A DNA stretch of 64,000 nt, from assembly GCA_000415965.1 (NCBI GenBank), contig KE356560.1, positions 1,180,103 through 1,244,102 of the forward strand, written 5' to 3'. A program made the position numbers and the translations under genes. The DNA is from Haloquadratum walsbyi J07HQW1. Lineage in GTDB: Archaea > Halobacteriota > Halobacteria > Halobacteriales > Haloferacaceae. Positions 35,394 through 45,249 of this stretch are shown here, in pieces; position 1 is the stretch's first letter; each line of letters starts with the position of its first letter. The notes beneath the pieces are model-generated. The model was not told the DNA's origin, ran no database searches, and saw only the letters and a list, made by a program, of their open reading frames with translations.

Positions 35394-36191
35394 ATGGATC
35401 TTGAACTCACCGACAATGTCGCGCTTGTGACTGCTTCAAGTAGTGGTCTTGGAAAAGCCTCTGGGCGCGTTCTTGCATCTGAGGGCGCCAATGTCGTTCT
35501 GAACGGACGCGATCAGGATCGACTTGATGCGGCTGTTGAGGAGGTAAGCGCGGTTGCGGCTGATACCGCACGTGTCGTTGGTCATGCAGGCGATCTTACC
35601 GATCCTGATGACATCGCTGCTCTTGTTGAGCGTCCAATTGCAGAATTCGGCGGGCTTGATCATCTCGTTTTATCAGCCGGAGGACCTCCCTCGAAACCAT
35701 TTCTTGAGACAACGGACGAGGAATGGTATGAGGCGTTTGATCTGCTCGTAATGAGTGTTGTCCGGACTGTTCGCGCTGCTGAACCATATCTGACAGAAAG
35801 TGAACACGGGACAATCGTGAATATTACCTCTGCGAGTGTTAAAGAGGCAATCGATGGACTTGTGCTCTCAAATGCAGTTCGAATGAGTGTTATTGGACTT
35901 GAGAAAACCCTCTCGAAAGAACTCGCACCTGACATTCGTGCGAATGCTGTCCTCCCGGGAACGCATGAAACGCCGCGGATTGAGGAGTTAGTCGAGCAGG
36001 GTGTTGAACGTGGCGAGTATGATAGCTATGAGACTGGTCTCGAGGAGTGGGCAGATGGAATCCCAGTCGGTCGAATTGGTGACCCGATGGAATTAGGCCG
36101 CACCGTTGCATTCCTTTCATCGCCCGTATCAACGTATCTTGATGGGGTTGCAATCCCAATCGACGGTGGGTCCGGCGCATCAAATCTGTAA
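35394..36191 (+). CDS. Divergent short-chain dehydrogenase/reductase lacking the YxxxK pair
   Basis: A 265-residue SDR-fold protein with a dinucleotide motif TASSSGLGKA (13-22), VVLNGRD and LVLSAGG, and an active-site Ser in NITSASVK. At the YxxxK position it reads SNAVR (Ser159, Arg163), so the catalytic Tyr and Lys are replaced. A subgroup of SDR proteins with this change is known, with unclear activity. The C-terminus is typical (GRIGDPMELGRTVAFLSSPV, DGGSG). It may bind NAD(P) and act on an unusual substrate or be non-catalytic. Confidence 0.85.
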   Translation: MDLELTDNVALVTASSSGLGKASGRVLASEGANVVLNGRDQDRLDAAVEEVSAVAADTARVVGHAGDLTDPDDIAALVERPIAEFGGLDHLVLSAGGPPSKPFLETTDEEWYEAFDLLVMSVVRTVRAAEPYLTESEHGTIVNITSASVKEAIDGLVLSNAVRMSVIGLEKTLSKELAPDIRANAVLPGTHETPRIEELVEQGVERGEYDSYETGLEEWADGIPVGRIGDPMELGRTVAFLSSPVSTYLDGVAIPIDGGSGASNL

Positions 36192-36310
36192 ACTCCCCCT
36201 GTCTATTGCGCTCCTTGTCCGCTTGCACGAACTACGGTGCTTCTTGAAGGAGGGGTTTAGCGCCTGCATTCAGCTAAAGTAGGCTTATTAAGACAACCGG
36301 TCAACGACAC

Positions 36311-37501
36311 ATGAATGTGAATGACCATGATCGGTATGCAACACGGATGCTTGCGGCGGTATCGCTTGGATGGGCTGTGTTGCAGTTTGGTCGAATGCTG
36401 CTTTCACCTTTACTGCCAGCTATTATTACAGACTTAGGAATCACAGAGGCAACAGCCGGAGTTGCCCTTGCGGCGTTTCAGATTGTCTATGCAATCACAC
36501 AGTATCCGAGTGGAGAGCTTTCGGACCGGTGGACACGGGCAACGGTTATTGTGCCTGCTTTCGCTGTACTTGTCATTGGATTCGCTTTATTTGGTATTGT
36601 TGGCGGGCTCGGCATGTTCGTGCTCGCCGCGGTTGTTACTGGAGTCGGAAAGGGACTCTTCTCGATCCCCTCACGAGCACTTCTTTCTGATTTGTTCACG
36701 ACGAATCGTGGTCGGGCACTTGGAATCTATGCGGCTGGAACAGATGTTGGCGGCATAGCAGCTGCCGGTGTCGCGACAGTAACCGTGACGTATGCATCAT
36801 GGCGAACCCCGTTTTTTCCGGTTGCAATTCTGTTAGGAATATTAGCGATGTGGTATGTGCTCATGAATCGTGAACGCTACATGATCGAACGCACAACGCT
36901 CGACATTGGAGGAACAGTAAGCGGGCTCATACAGCACTCCCGACAGCGAGAAACGCTCACTGCGTTCGCATTGTTTTATTTCATGGTTGGTGGCGTCATT
37001 AACTTCTATCCGACATATCTGACACAGACAAAGAATTTCTCAGCAGAACTTGCAAGTCTCACATTCGCACTCATATTTATTGTCGGATTTATTATCAAGC
37101 CGAGTGCTGGAATGCTTGGCGACCGGTTTTCTCGGATTGGAATTGCAATTACTGGGTTGTTGATTGCAGCCGTCGCACTCAGTGCGGTGACGTTTCTTTC
37201 GACCCCACTATATATTTGGATTATCACCTCAGTCCTCGCAGTTGGATATAAAACTGGCTTTCCGCTCGCAGATGCGATTATTCTCGATGGTGCTTCAAGT
37301 GATGGAATGGGTGCAGATCTTGGGGCAGCACGTGCACTCTTTCTTGGCGCGAATGCGGTCGGACCCGCATATGTCGGTATCATCGCAACTTACGGCAGCT
37401 ATGAGATTGCATTTGCTGGACTTGCCGTGTGTTTGCTGCTCGCAGCAGGATTATTGGCTCGACAACGAATCCACTCAATGGATGTGGTCCAAGCTGATTG
37501 A
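36311..37501 (+). CDS. MFS transporter
   Basis: A 396-residue major facilitator with about 12 hydrophobic segments. Signature loop 2-3 is QYPSGELSDRWTRA (about residues 65-78), near the GxLaDrxGrk consensus; the matching loop in the second half is SAGMLGDRFSRIG. The first helix region has LQFGRMLLSPLLPAI. Drug or metabolite export is likely, but specificity cannot be read. Ser/Gly-rich helices 4-5 carry VGKGLFSIPSRALL. Separate transcription unit after the SDR gene. Confidence 0.88.
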   Translation: MNVNDHDRYATRMLAAVSLGWAVLQFGRMLLSPLLPAIITDLGITEATAGVALAAFQIVYAITQYPSGELSDRWTRATVIVPAFAVLVIGFALFGIVGGLGMFVLAAVVTGVGKGLFSIPSRALLSDLFTTNRGRALGIYAAGTDVGGIAAAGVATVTVTYASWRTPFFPVAILLGILAMWYVLMNRERYMIERTTLDIGGTVSGLIQHSRQRETLTAFALFYFMVGGVINFYPTYLTQTKNFSAELASLTFALIFIVGFIIKPSAGMLGDRFSRIGIAITGLLIAAVALSAVTFLSTPLYIWIITSVLAVGYKTGFPLADAIILDGASSDGMGADLGAARALFLGANAVGPAYVGIIATYGSYEIAFAGLAVCLLLAAGLLARQRIHSMDVVQAD

Positions 37502-37683
37502 TCTCGCCTTTAGATGTGGCGTCTCCCAGCGAATCGTTTGGGTTGGGGTTCAACCGCCTCGGTGTCATCACTCGAATATACTATCGCAATCGGATCTCCC
37601 CAGGAAGGTAGTAAGTTTGCTCCCGCTTGATCTCAACAAGACGGGTCGCATCTTTGTCTCGCAGTTTTGTCAATCCGCGAGTG

Positions 37684-37691
37684 TTTTTAAA
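37684..37691 (+). promoter_or_regulatory. TATA-box candidate of dihydrofolate reductase gene
   Basis: TTTTTAAA lies 29-36 bp before the ATG at 37720. A GAGG at 37712-37715 could serve as ribosome binding site. Proposed from position and composition only. Confidence 0.4.
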
Positions 37692-37719
37692 CCGTGTGTT
37701 TGAGTGATACTGAGGAAAA

Positions 37720-38202
37720 ATGGAATTCACTTCTGTTGCTGCACTTGCAGATAATCATGTTATCGGTCATAATGGTGACCTTCCATGGGAAAGTCTTCCC
37801 GCGGACAAACAGCAGTATCGTGAACGAGTTACTGGGTCTCCAGTCATACTCGGTCGACGGACATATGAATCGATGCGAATGGACCTTCCTGGTCGTCGAC
37901 AGATTGTCCTCTCACGACAAAAGCGAGTGTTCGGTGCTGAAAGTGCTATTCATGCGGTAGATATTGACAGCGCGATCAACATGAGCAGACAAACTGGCGC
38001 CAACACTGTATATATCCTTGGTGGTGCCGCAATCTATAGCCTATTTCAACCACACATTGACCGGATGGTACTGACTCGAGTCCCAGGAGTCTATCAGGGT
38101 GATAGCTATTATCCCGAGTGGAATGAAGATGCGTGGACACTCATCTCGATAGAGGACTATCCCGGGTTCACTCTTGAAGAATGGACGCGCACGAGAAAAT
38201 AA
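37720..38202 (+). CDS. folA: Dihydrofolate reductase
   Basis: Reduces dihydrofolate to tetrahydrofolate with NADPH. The 160-residue protein has the family landmarks: ALADNHVIGHNGDLPWES (substrate loop with Asn and Trp), VILGRRTYESM, GRRQIVLSR, VYILGGAAIYSLF and DSYYPEW. The Asp/Glu that protonates folate sits in the helix after the loop, ADKQQYRE. It stands alone between an MFS gene and repeat L3. Confidence 0.93.
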   Translation: MEFTSVAALADNHVIGHNGDLPWESLPADKQQYRERVTGSPVILGRRTYESMRMDLPGRRQIVLSRQKRVFGAESAIHAVDIDSAINMSRQTGANTVYILGGAAIYSLFQPHIDRMVLTRVPGVYQGDSYYPEWNEDAWTLISIEDYPGFTLEEWTRTRK

Positions 38203-38285
38203 AGACTATGCGGGGTATGTCAATGGCTGGGTGTGTCCTCTCACGATACCGGTTATTAGATTAAATATATTTCATGTTTATTGAC

Positions 38286-38388
38286 AATCTGACCACTATG
38301 TATATCCGAACCCACACTCAGTTCAACTGGGATGCCCGGTGACGCGTTCCGCTTCGGATAAAAAGTTCAAATTACTAACGACTGTCGA
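38286..38388 (+). repeat. Dispersed ~120-bp hairpin repeat, copy L3
   Basis: CCGAACCCACACTCAG, then a hairpin region GGGATGCCCGGTGACGCGTTCC, then AACGACTG. The stem is shorter than in L2 or L4. It lies 86 bp before msrA; copy L4, in the same orientation, starts at the msrA stop. Confidence 0.6.
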
Positions 38389-38473
38389 CTGCTGTTCAAG
38401 AGGTTTGAATGTTTCCGATCTCAGTTTTTTTACTCGCGTCAACTACATGACTCTCTAGGTCAAATTATGCCCT

Positions 38474-39001
38474 ATGACTGAGACGGCGACCGTTGGCGGT
38501 GGATGTTTTTGGTGTACCGAGGCGGCAATAAAAGAACTTGCGGGTGTTAACACAGTCACCTCAGGCTATGCTGGTGGTGACGTCGAGAATCCAACATACA
38601 AACAAGTCTGCTCAGGAACGACAGACCACGCCGAAGTTGTACAAATTGAGTATGAGCCAGCGAAGATTGAATACAGTGAACTACTGGAAGTTTTCTTTGC
38701 AACGCATGATCCAACGCAACTGAATCGACAGGGTCCAGATGTCGGCACACAATATCGATCAATCATACTCACACACAGTGCCGAACAACGAGCAACGGCT
38801 GAAGCATATATTGAAGCACTCAGTGATCATTATGATGATGCAATTGTCACTGAAATCGAATCACTCGAACGATTTTGGTCTGCTGAGGAGTATCATCAAG
38901 ATTATTTCGAAAAAAATCCAACAGACGCATATTGTCGAATGCACGCACAGCCAAAAGTTGAGAAAGTCCGCGAAACATTCACTGAGAAACTGACCCAATA
39001 G
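38474..39001 (+). CDS. msrA: Peptide-methionine (S)-S-oxide reductase (MsrA)
   Basis: Repairs oxidised methionine. The catalytic motif is GGGCFWCTEA at about residues 8-17; GTQYRS lies in the middle, and EEYHQDYFEKNP near residue 145 completes the active site. Another Cys in DAYCRMH is the probable resolving cysteine. 175 residues is normal. The gene lies between two copies of the same repeat (L3 at 38286 and L4 at 39002) in direct orientation; L4 begins right at the stop codon, suggesting involvement in a transposition or duplication event. Confidence 0.93.
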   Translation: MTETATVGGGCFWCTEAAIKELAGVNTVTSGYAGGDVENPTYKQVCSGTTDHAEVVQIEYEPAKIEYSELLEVFFATHDPTQLNRQGPDVGTQYRSIILTHSAEQRATAEAYIEALSDHYDDAIVTEIESLERFWSAEEYHQDYFEKNPTDAYCRMHAQPKVEKVRETFTEKLTQ

Positions 39002-39128
39002 CAGTCGGTGGCACTCTGAGCACTGTTTTTCTCTCAACCCACACGCAGACTCATTGCATCTGGAATGCCTGTGCACATTCCGCCTCACATTCGAATACCG
39101 ATACTCACAGTCACAACAACTGATAGTA
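39002..39128 (+). repeat. Dispersed ~120-bp hairpin repeat, copy L4
   Basis: CAGTCGGTGGCACTCTGAGC, TTTTTCTCTCAACCCACACG, then a perfect hairpin GGAATG (39062-39067) / CATTCC (39076-39081) around CCTGTGCA, ending CACAACAACTGATAG. Stem bases differ from those of L2 at both sides, keeping the pairs. Confidence 0.7.
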
Positions 39129-39313
39129 AAGAGAATATAGCGGTTTTATCAGTTGGTGTGAGAAAACGTCCTATCCTCACATTACGAACAACAGAAGCTG
39201 TGAGTGATTAGGGTGGGGTAGGGTAGTCCGCATTGGTTGCTTCACTCAAGATTAAGAAGACCGTGATAGAAGCAACTCAAACGCTCACCCCAGTGTTCTC
39301 AACCATGTGTCGC
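39129..39313. other. Intergenic, no gene seen
   Basis: Follows repeat L4 and precedes the proA stop. A G-run (GTGGGGTAGGGTAG near 39210) is the only distinct feature; no gene or motif recognised. Confidence 0.4.
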
Positions 39314-40747
39314 TTACTCATTGCCATCTGTCGTTGGCGGCCATGTCTCATTGAATTCGGTGTGATCAAACGATTGTGCGTCCGAACCGCTATATGTCGC
39401 GACTTGCTGACCGTCTCCCTCAAGATGATATTTATACGTGGTCAGTCCATCAAGTCCAACGGGTCCACGAGCGTGAATCTTGCCAGTGCTAATTCCAACT
39501 TCTGCGCCAAGACCAAATCGAAATCCATCAGCAAAGCGCGTTGAGGCATTATGAAACACGCTTGCAGCATCAACCGCACGCATAAACTGCTCAGCCCGTT
39601 TGTTATCCTGCGTGAGGATCGACTCGGTGTGTTTTGATCCATACATGTTGATATGGTCGATTGCATCTGTGAGCGAATCAACAACTGCGATTGAAAGAAT
39701 CAGATCACCATATTCGGTTGTCCAGTCATTCTCACTCGCAGCAATAACCTCCACCTCCCCGTCGATGTCCAATTCGGTATCAGCAATTGATTGCGTGCGC
39801 TCATCACCACGAAGTTCGACTCCGGCGTCGTGATATCGCTCGATCATCTGGGATAAGAACTGTGTCGCAACCGACTCGTGAACGAGAAGCGTCTCAACAG
39901 CGTTACATACCGCGGGATACTGGACTTTCGCATCATACGCAACCGCTGTTGCCATCTCAAGATCAGCTTCAGAGTCAACGTACACATGACAGACACCCTC
40001 AGTATGCCCTAGCACCGGGATAGTTGTATTATCCTGAACGTATTGGACAAACGAAGAACTCCCACGGGGCATGATTAAATCAACAGCATCGTCCATCTCA
40101 AGGAGTGTGTGGACATCCTCGCGCGCCTCAATCAGTTGTGCCCACCCTGACGGGACCTCCGGTGTTGCCTCAAGAATGCACTCATATAACACTCGATTCG
40201 ACCGTGCGGCTTCGCTTCCACCTTTGAGTATCACGGCATTTCCGGATTTCAAGCTCAGTGCTGAGATTTGAACCAATGCATCGGGGCGAGACTCAAATAC
40301 TGTCCCAATTACACCAATGGGAACGGTCACTTTGTACAGATTCAAATTATTATCGAGTTGTCTGGACGTAAGCGTCTCACCAAGTGGGTCATCCTGTTCG
40401 GCAACACTCCGAACCATGTCAGCAATACTTTCGATCTTTGACGCTGAGAGCGTTAATCGATCAACAAATGCCTGTGTATACTCTCCGGCGGTGACTTGTT
40501 TTTCAGCATCAGCGACATCAGCCGCATTAGCTTTGAGAATCCGGTCTTTATTCGCTTCAATCGTATCCGCGATTGCAATAAGTGCCTCGTTACGACGCGT
40601 TGATGAAAGATTTGAGAGTGTAAGAGCTGCTGCTTGCGCGTCTGTTACTTTTTGTTCTGCGGTGTGAGCGTCATCAATCTCATTATCACTGTGATGTTGG
40701 TTATGTGTCTGCGCTGTTTTCGAGTCTGTCTCAGTAGGGTTCGTCAT
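39314..40747 (-). CDS. proA: Gamma-glutamyl phosphate reductase (ProA)
   Basis: Second step of proline synthesis: NADPH reduction of glutamyl 5-phosphate to the semialdehyde. Aldehyde-dehydrogenase-like fold, with PIGVIGTVFESRPDALVQIS, LKGGSEA and the catalytic Cys in VQYPAVCNAVETLL; ASTRFADGFRFGLGAEVGIS and ARGPVGLDGL at the end are ProA signatures. The first ~30 residues are a Thr/His/Asp/Asn-rich extension. Last gene of the operon proC-proB-proA, 103 bp after proB. Confidence 0.95.
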   Translation of the reverse strand: MTNPTETDSKTAQTHNQHHSDNEIDDAHTAEQKVTDAQAAALTLSNLSSTRRNEALIAIADTIEANKDRILKANAADVADAEKQVTAGEYTQAFVDRLTLSASKIESIADMVRSVAEQDDPLGETLTSRQLDNNLNLYKVTVPIGVIGTVFESRPDALVQISALSLKSGNAVILKGGSEAARSNRVLYECILEATPEVPSGWAQLIEAREDVHTLLEMDDAVDLIMPRGSSSFVQYVQDNTTIPVLGHTEGVCHVYVDSEADLEMATAVAYDAKVQYPAVCNAVETLLVHESVATQFLSQMIERYHDAGVELRGDERTQSIADTELDIDGEVEVIAASENDWTTEYGDLILSIAVVDSLTDAIDHINMYGSKHTESILTQDNKRAEQFMRAVDAASVFHNASTRFADGFRFGLGAEVGISTGKIHARGPVGLDGLTTYKYHLEGDGQQVATYSGSDAQSFDHTEFNETWPPTTDGNE

Positions 40748-40850
40748 ATATGTGATTGTCTGTGTTAGTATGCTTAATCTAGTTAATGTGGGTTGTGGAT
40801 TGTGACTCTATTTGTCGGAATACCCATCCACCTATTTCACGTATCGTCTA

Positions 40851-41852
40851 TTACTTTGTCTCAGTGTTGCTTTGATTATCAATCGGAACAAAGATCGTTC
40901 CGACTGCGGTTTCTGTCGTAATCTGTTGCAGCACATCAGGCTCTGTTGAGCGAGCAATAACTGCTGGAATACCATGTTCACTCACTGCGCGGGCACCTCG
41001 TACTTTGGTCTGAATCCCACCGAATGTACTCTCAGAACTGACCTCGATGATCGATTCGACCTCATCATAGTTGGCACCAACAGCACTAATTCGCCTTGCG
41101 TTGGCATTCTGCTTTGGATTTCCAGTATAGACTCCCCCGACATCAGTCAGTATCACAAGGAGGTCACTTTCGACGCCGATCGCGAGCGATGATGAGAGCA
41201 TATCATTATCGCCAATACGAATTTCTTCCGTCGCGACCGCATCATTCTCATTAATAATCGGCACAACATTCCATGAAAGAAGCGTTTCAATCGTATTTTT
41301 AAAGTTGGTAAACCGCTCCATATCCTCGAGGTCATGATCGGTAATGAGGATCTGTGCAACAGTCAACCCATACCGCTCGAAACTCTCAGTATATCGACGC
41401 ATGAGGTGACTCTGTCCAATCGTTGACAGTGCCTGTGACTCCTCGACGGTATCATCCGCGGCGTACCCTGCCCGTCCCTTCCCAGCGCCAATTGCTCCTG
41501 AAGAGACGAGAATGACATCCTTGCCATGTTCGATAAGATCAGCAACGTCATCAACGAGCTTATCGAGTTTTTCATCGTCGAGATTTGAAGTCGCATCCGT
41601 TAGAGAGTTTGTTCCAGCCTTGACAACAACACGATCTGCTGTCGCGGCAAGATGACGTGCCTTATCAACTGCTGTTTGTGGCACAGACGTTTGTGTTGAT
41701 GCAGACGTCTGTGATGACGTTTGCTCTGAGCTTGACTTTGGGTTTGAGTGTGTGTGCTCAGTAACTGAAAGCTCTGATTCACAGCTAGTGTCCTCAGACT
41801 CAGACTCAGACCCAGACTCGGACTCATGCCCGGTGCCTCGTCGCTCACTCAT
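40851..41852 (-). CDS. proB: Glutamate 5-kinase (ProB)
   Basis: Phosphorylates glutamate with ATP, the first step of proline synthesis. The amino-acid-kinase fold has [50 protein letters not shown] and [16 protein letters not shown]. No PUA domain follows, as in most archaeal members. About 60 residues of Ser/Glu/Thr/Gln-rich sequence precede the kinase domain (starting [20 protein letters not shown]). The start at 41852 overlaps the end of proC by 8 bp. Confidence 0.94.
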   Translation of the reverse strand: MSERRGTGHESESGSESESEDTSCESELSVTEHTHSNPKSSSEQTSSQTSASTQTSVPQTAVDKARHLAATADRVVVKAGTNSLTDATSNLDDEKLDKLVDDVADLIEHGKDVILVSSGAIGAGKGRAGYAADDTVEESQALSTIGQSHLMRRYTESFERYGLTVAQILITDHDLEDMERFTNFKNTIETLLSWNVVPIINENDAVATEEIRIGDNDMLSSSLAIGVESDLLVILTDVGGVYTGNPKQNANARRISAVGANYDEVESIIEVSSESTFGGIQTKVRGARAVSEHGIPAVIARSTEPDVLQQITTETAVGTIFVPIDNQSNTETK

Positions 41853-42621
41853 GATCAACCTCAGCTGCAAGTTCAGCCGATCGCTCAGTTGCTGCAGTTA
41901 ATGCATCACCAATTTCGGTGTCAACGTTGCTGTCAAACAACACGTTCATTCCTTCAATTGTCGTGCCGTTTGGTGAACAGACAGCATCGATAAGGGAATC
42001 GATTGATTCATCAGCAGCGCGGACCATCTCAGCTGCTCCAATGAATGTTTGAATTGCAAGTGTCTGTGCGTCTGATTTATCGAGCCCTTCTTCGACCGCT
42101 CGCATTTGCATTGCTTGGATCAAATAGTAAACAAAGGCTGGTCCGCTTCCATTGAGTGCTGTTGCGACGTTCATTTGAGTTTCGTCGATAACCACGTATG
42201 ACCCCAGATCAGAGAGCATTGTTTCAACATGTGGATCGGGCTCATCCCATGCGACAGCAGCAGCCATCTCACGAAGACTTGCCGCGAGGTTTGGCATTAA
42301 CCGAACGACCGTCGCGTCAGTCTGATTGCTGACGAACGATCGCTCGACACCCGCGGCTGCTGTCATCAGTGTCTGCTCGGCGTGAAGATCAATCTCAGCA
42401 AGCACTGTCGGAACAATATCTGGCTTGACCGTCAGTGCGACAATGTCAGCATCGGTTATCGCGTCGATATCAGTCGTCGTGTGATCACAATATGATTCGA
42501 CATCATCGAGAACTGCTGGATCGACATCGTAGCCGATTGTTCGATATCCGCCAGCCGCAGTAAGACCTTCAAGCAGTGCGCTTCCCATATGCCCGCATCC
42601 AATAACGCTCACTGTAATCAT
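41845..42621 (-). CDS. proC: Pyrroline-5-carboxylate reductase (ProC)
   Basis: Last step of proline synthesis, NAD(P)H reduction of pyrroline-5-carboxylate. 258 residues from the ATG at 42621, starting [20 protein letters not shown] (Rossmann GxGxxG). Further motifs are [25 protein letters not shown] and [15 protein letters not shown], matching the proline-binding C-terminal domain. An in-frame start at 42756 would add 45 atypical residues and was rejected. First gene of the proC-proB-proA operon. Confidence 0.94.
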   Translation of the reverse strand: MITVSVIGCGHMGSALLEGLTAAGGYRTIGYDVDPAVLDDVESYCDHTTTDIDAITDADIVALTVKPDIVPTVLAEIDLHAEQTLMTAAAGVERSFVSNQTDATVVRLMPNLAASLREMAAAVAWDEPDPHVETMLSDLGSYVVIDETQMNVATALNGSGPAFVYYLIQAMQMRAVEEGLDKSDAQTLAIQTFIGAAEMVRAADESIDSLIDAVCSPNGTTIEGMNVLFDSNVDTEIGDALTAATERSAELAAEVDHE

Positions 42622-42876
42622 CTTTTCCTGATATGATTCGGCCGCTGATATACGAACTTCGGTTTCGATACTCAAAAGCGCCACCTCGATACCGCAGAAT
42701 GCTACCCCGCATAGATAGTTATCTAAGCGTGAACAGTCCTCGGATGTGTGTCGCAATTGAATCGATCTGTGAGTTGCGCATTCCCCTTCGAGTATCCGCA
42801 GGACATTCGCTTATTTATTCTCATTTTATATTCATTGCCGATAGAATCTTGTTATTACCTGCCTTACGCATTATCG

Positions 42877-44181
42877 ATGTCCGAGCAGATACACGATATT
42901 TTAGAGGTAGACGCATTTACTCCCGGATTAGTTGGTCCTGACCGCGAGTGGGCTGGAACCGTTGCTGATGGTGGCACGATTAAAACACACACACCAGCAG
43001 GCTGTTGGGGTCCAATGATCACCCCCTCATTCCGCGGTGGTCACGAGGTTACGCGTCCAATTGGTGTTGAAAATGCCGAACCAGGCGATGCGCTCGTTGT
43101 TCATATCAATGATGTTGAGGTAACAAGCGTCGCAACGAGTACTGGAAGTATGGCTGAACGCGATGAGGCTTTTGGCGATGATCCATTTGTTGATCATCAA
43201 TGTCCAGAATGTGGGGCTGAATGGCCTGAAACAGTCGTTGATGGAACAGGCGAGGATGCGATTCGATGTGCAGAGTGTGGCGCGAATGCATCTTCGTTTG
43301 GATTCGAGTATGGGTACACCGTTGCCTTCGATGATGATCGCAGTGTTGGTATTACAGTCGGTGAAGAGGGTGCTCACGACCTTGCAACGCGTGCTGAGGA
43401 GGCACTGGCGCTTCCAGAGAACTCCCAGCAGCATCCAATTCTCCTCTATGAACCTGATGAGATGCCAGGGGCACTTGGTCGGCTTGCACCATTTATTGGC
43501 AATATCGGGACAACGCCACACGTCGAACTCCCGGACTCACACAATGCTGGTGACTTTGGGCAGTTCCTTATCGGCGCAGAACACGACTGGGGGCTTGATG
43601 ATGAAACAGCACTTGAAGCACGAACAGATGGTCATCTCGACTCAAATGATGTCCGACCAGGTGCAACGCTCATTTGTCCGGTCCAGGTTGAGGGTGCTGG
43701 ATTGTATGTCGGTGATTTACATGCCAATCAAGGCGATGGTGAACTCTCATTACATACAACGGATGTGAGCGGACGGACAGAACTCGAAGTTGAGGTGATT
43801 AAAGATCTTGATCTCGATGGACCGATTCTGTTACCGAATGAGACGGATCTTCCTCATATTGCAAAGCCATACACTGACGAGGAACGCGATGCCGGAACGG
43901 ATCTTGCTGAGGAATATAATGTTGAGCTCACAGATGCTGCACCAATCCAAATGATTGGCTCCGGCGCCACAGTGAACGATGCAACACAGAATGCTTTCGA
44001 CCGTGCGAGTGAATTGTTCGGAGTCGATGAGGGCGAGATCCGTGCTCGATGTACATTTACCGGTGGTGTTGAAATTGCACGCCTTCCTGGTGTTGTCCAA
44101 TTGTCGATGCTTACACCAGTTGACCTTCTTGAGTCAGTTGGACTTGCTGAGACAGTTCTTGATAAATACAACTCCAATTGA
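42877..44181 (+). CDS. Acetamidase/formamidase family amidohydrolase
   Basis: Hydrolyses short amides such as formamide or acetamide to ammonia and acid. 434 residues from the ATG at 42877. The FmdA/AmdA family features are TPAGCWGPMITP, PGDALVVHINDV, ELPDSHNAGDFGQFLIGAE and HANQGDGELS. Between about residues 105 and 137 is a zinc-ribbon-like insert with Cys109, Cys112, Cys131 and Cys134. An upstream in-frame ATG at 42748 has a membrane-like, atypical stretch and was not used. It is divergent from proC. Confidence 0.88.
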   Translation: MSEQIHDILEVDAFTPGLVGPDREWAGTVADGGTIKTHTPAGCWGPMITPSFRGGHEVTRPIGVENAEPGDALVVHINDVEVTSVATSTGSMAERDEAFGDDPFVDHQCPECGAEWPETVVDGTGEDAIRCAECGANASSFGFEYGYTVAFDDDRSVGITVGEEGAHDLATRAEEALALPENSQQHPILLYEPDEMPGALGRLAPFIGNIGTTPHVELPDSHNAGDFGQFLIGAEHDWGLDDETALEARTDGHLDSNDVRPGATLICPVQVEGAGLYVGDLHANQGDGELSLHTTDVSGRTELEVEVIKDLDLDGPILLPNETDLPHIAKPYTDEERDAGTDLAEEYNVELTDAAPIQMIGSGATVNDATQNAFDRASELFGVDEGEIRARCTFTGGVEIARLPGVVQLSMLTPVDLLESVGLAETVLDKYNSN

Positions 44182-44273
44182 GGTCCTCATCACATCTTGA
44201 GCTTATGCTTCACTGATATATAACGAAATGATTTAAAACAAAAATCAGATTGAGCATAAAAGATAACAGCCGG

Positions 44274-44669
44274 CTACAGACATTTCGTAATGGTGTGACC
44301 ACTTCCGCCACGCATCGCTGGAAAAAGCTGTATATCCGCTGATGAATCAAGTTGTGTCTCAAGCGATGCTTTATTCCCATCAACGATAATACGTACACTG
44401 GGTCGAACTGTCCCCTCACAATCGAAAAGATGTGATCTCGTTTGTGGATACGTCTCGGCAATCAGTGTAATTAACTCACTCACTGTTTCAGGAGAAGTCT
44501 CTGCGGAGGACGCCCCAGTGGATTCAGATTCCTCAGATGTGTTAGTGAGAGTATTGCTACGTGAGACGCTCTTATCTCTGGCGTTTGTCTTAGGTCCTGT
44601 AGCTGTAGCGACGGTGAGTACCTTACCATCGGCAGCAGTCCGGAGTGGACCATATACGGTTATTTCCAT
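44274..44669 (-). CDS. SAMP/MoaD-like ubiquitin-fold protein with extended C-terminus
   Basis: A beta-grasp protein of the archaeal small modifier/MoaD family: MEITVYGPLRTAADGK at the start, SVRIIVDGNKASLETQLDSS and IQLFPAMRGG in the second half. Two features depart from the family. Residues about 23-58 are a Thr/Ser/Asn/Glu-rich insert, and nine residues (SGHTITKCL) follow the diglycine (Gly121-Gly122), so the glycine is not C-terminal as required for adenylation. It could need processing, be a fold relative with another role, or be disabled. Monocistronic. Confidence 0.8.
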   Translation of the reverse strand: MEITVYGPLRTAADGKVLTVATATGPKTNARDKSVSRSNTLTNTSEESESTGASSAETSPETVSELITLIAETYPQTRSHLFDCEGTVRPSVRIIVDGNKASLETQLDSSADIQLFPAMRGGSGHTITKCL

Positions 44670-44778
44670 TGATTGAAATACACGATAGCGAATCTATAAG
44701 CGTGACGCTGGAGGTCGCAGCGATTGCTTTGTAATAAAAAGCGGGGCACTCTTTCTACTCCAGAGTATAATACAGATA

Positions 44779-45249
44779 ATGCAAACGGCATCGTCTGGTG
44801 ACATCCCCCGACAGATCGAGACAACACCGCCTGTCAACGTCGAGACATTTGCTTCGCATGTAACACTAACCTGGACAAGTCTTGGGCTCTCTCAGTTTGT
44901 CGATATTGCAGATCGTGTTGATGTCGTGCCAGCAGATAGCACACCAATTGTCGACGCAACGAATGCTGCTGGTCGCCGACGGCTCCCGCTTCCGGAAATC
45001 GATACAACAACAGCGGCAACCAAATATGTTCGGTTTGAGCCTGATTGTCCATGGACGCTTGCATGGGAACGCCGCACAACGCCTGTGGTATCACTCTGTG
45101 GATCGCCATCGCCAACAGTCTGTCAACAGGCACATATCATTACGACCATCGAGGATCTTGACGCGCGCGATGGGTGGAATACGGTTGAAACCGCTGCCGG
45201 GTGGACCCGCGATACGTATGAAACTCTTGTGTCAGTTCTTGAAGCGTGA
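44779..45249 (+). CDS. Conserved-looking hypothetical protein upstream of MATE transporter
   Basis: A 156-residue soluble protein, mixed alpha/beta. Segments include VNVETFASHVTLTWTSLGLS, DATNAAGRRRLPLPEIDTTT and KYVRFEPDCPWTLAWERRTT. Two cysteines (in SLCGS and TVCQQ) are close together. No family recognised. Its stop overlaps the GTG of the MATE gene (GTGA), so they are translationally coupled and may share a job, for example control of the exporter. Confidence 0.65.
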   Translation: MQTASSGDIPRQIETTPPVNVETFASHVTLTWTSLGLSQFVDIADRVDVVPADSTPIVDATNAAGRRRLPLPEIDTTTAATKYVRFEPDCPWTLAWERRTTPVVSLCGSPSPTVCQQAHIITTIEDLDARDGWNTVETAAGWTRDTYETLVSVLEA

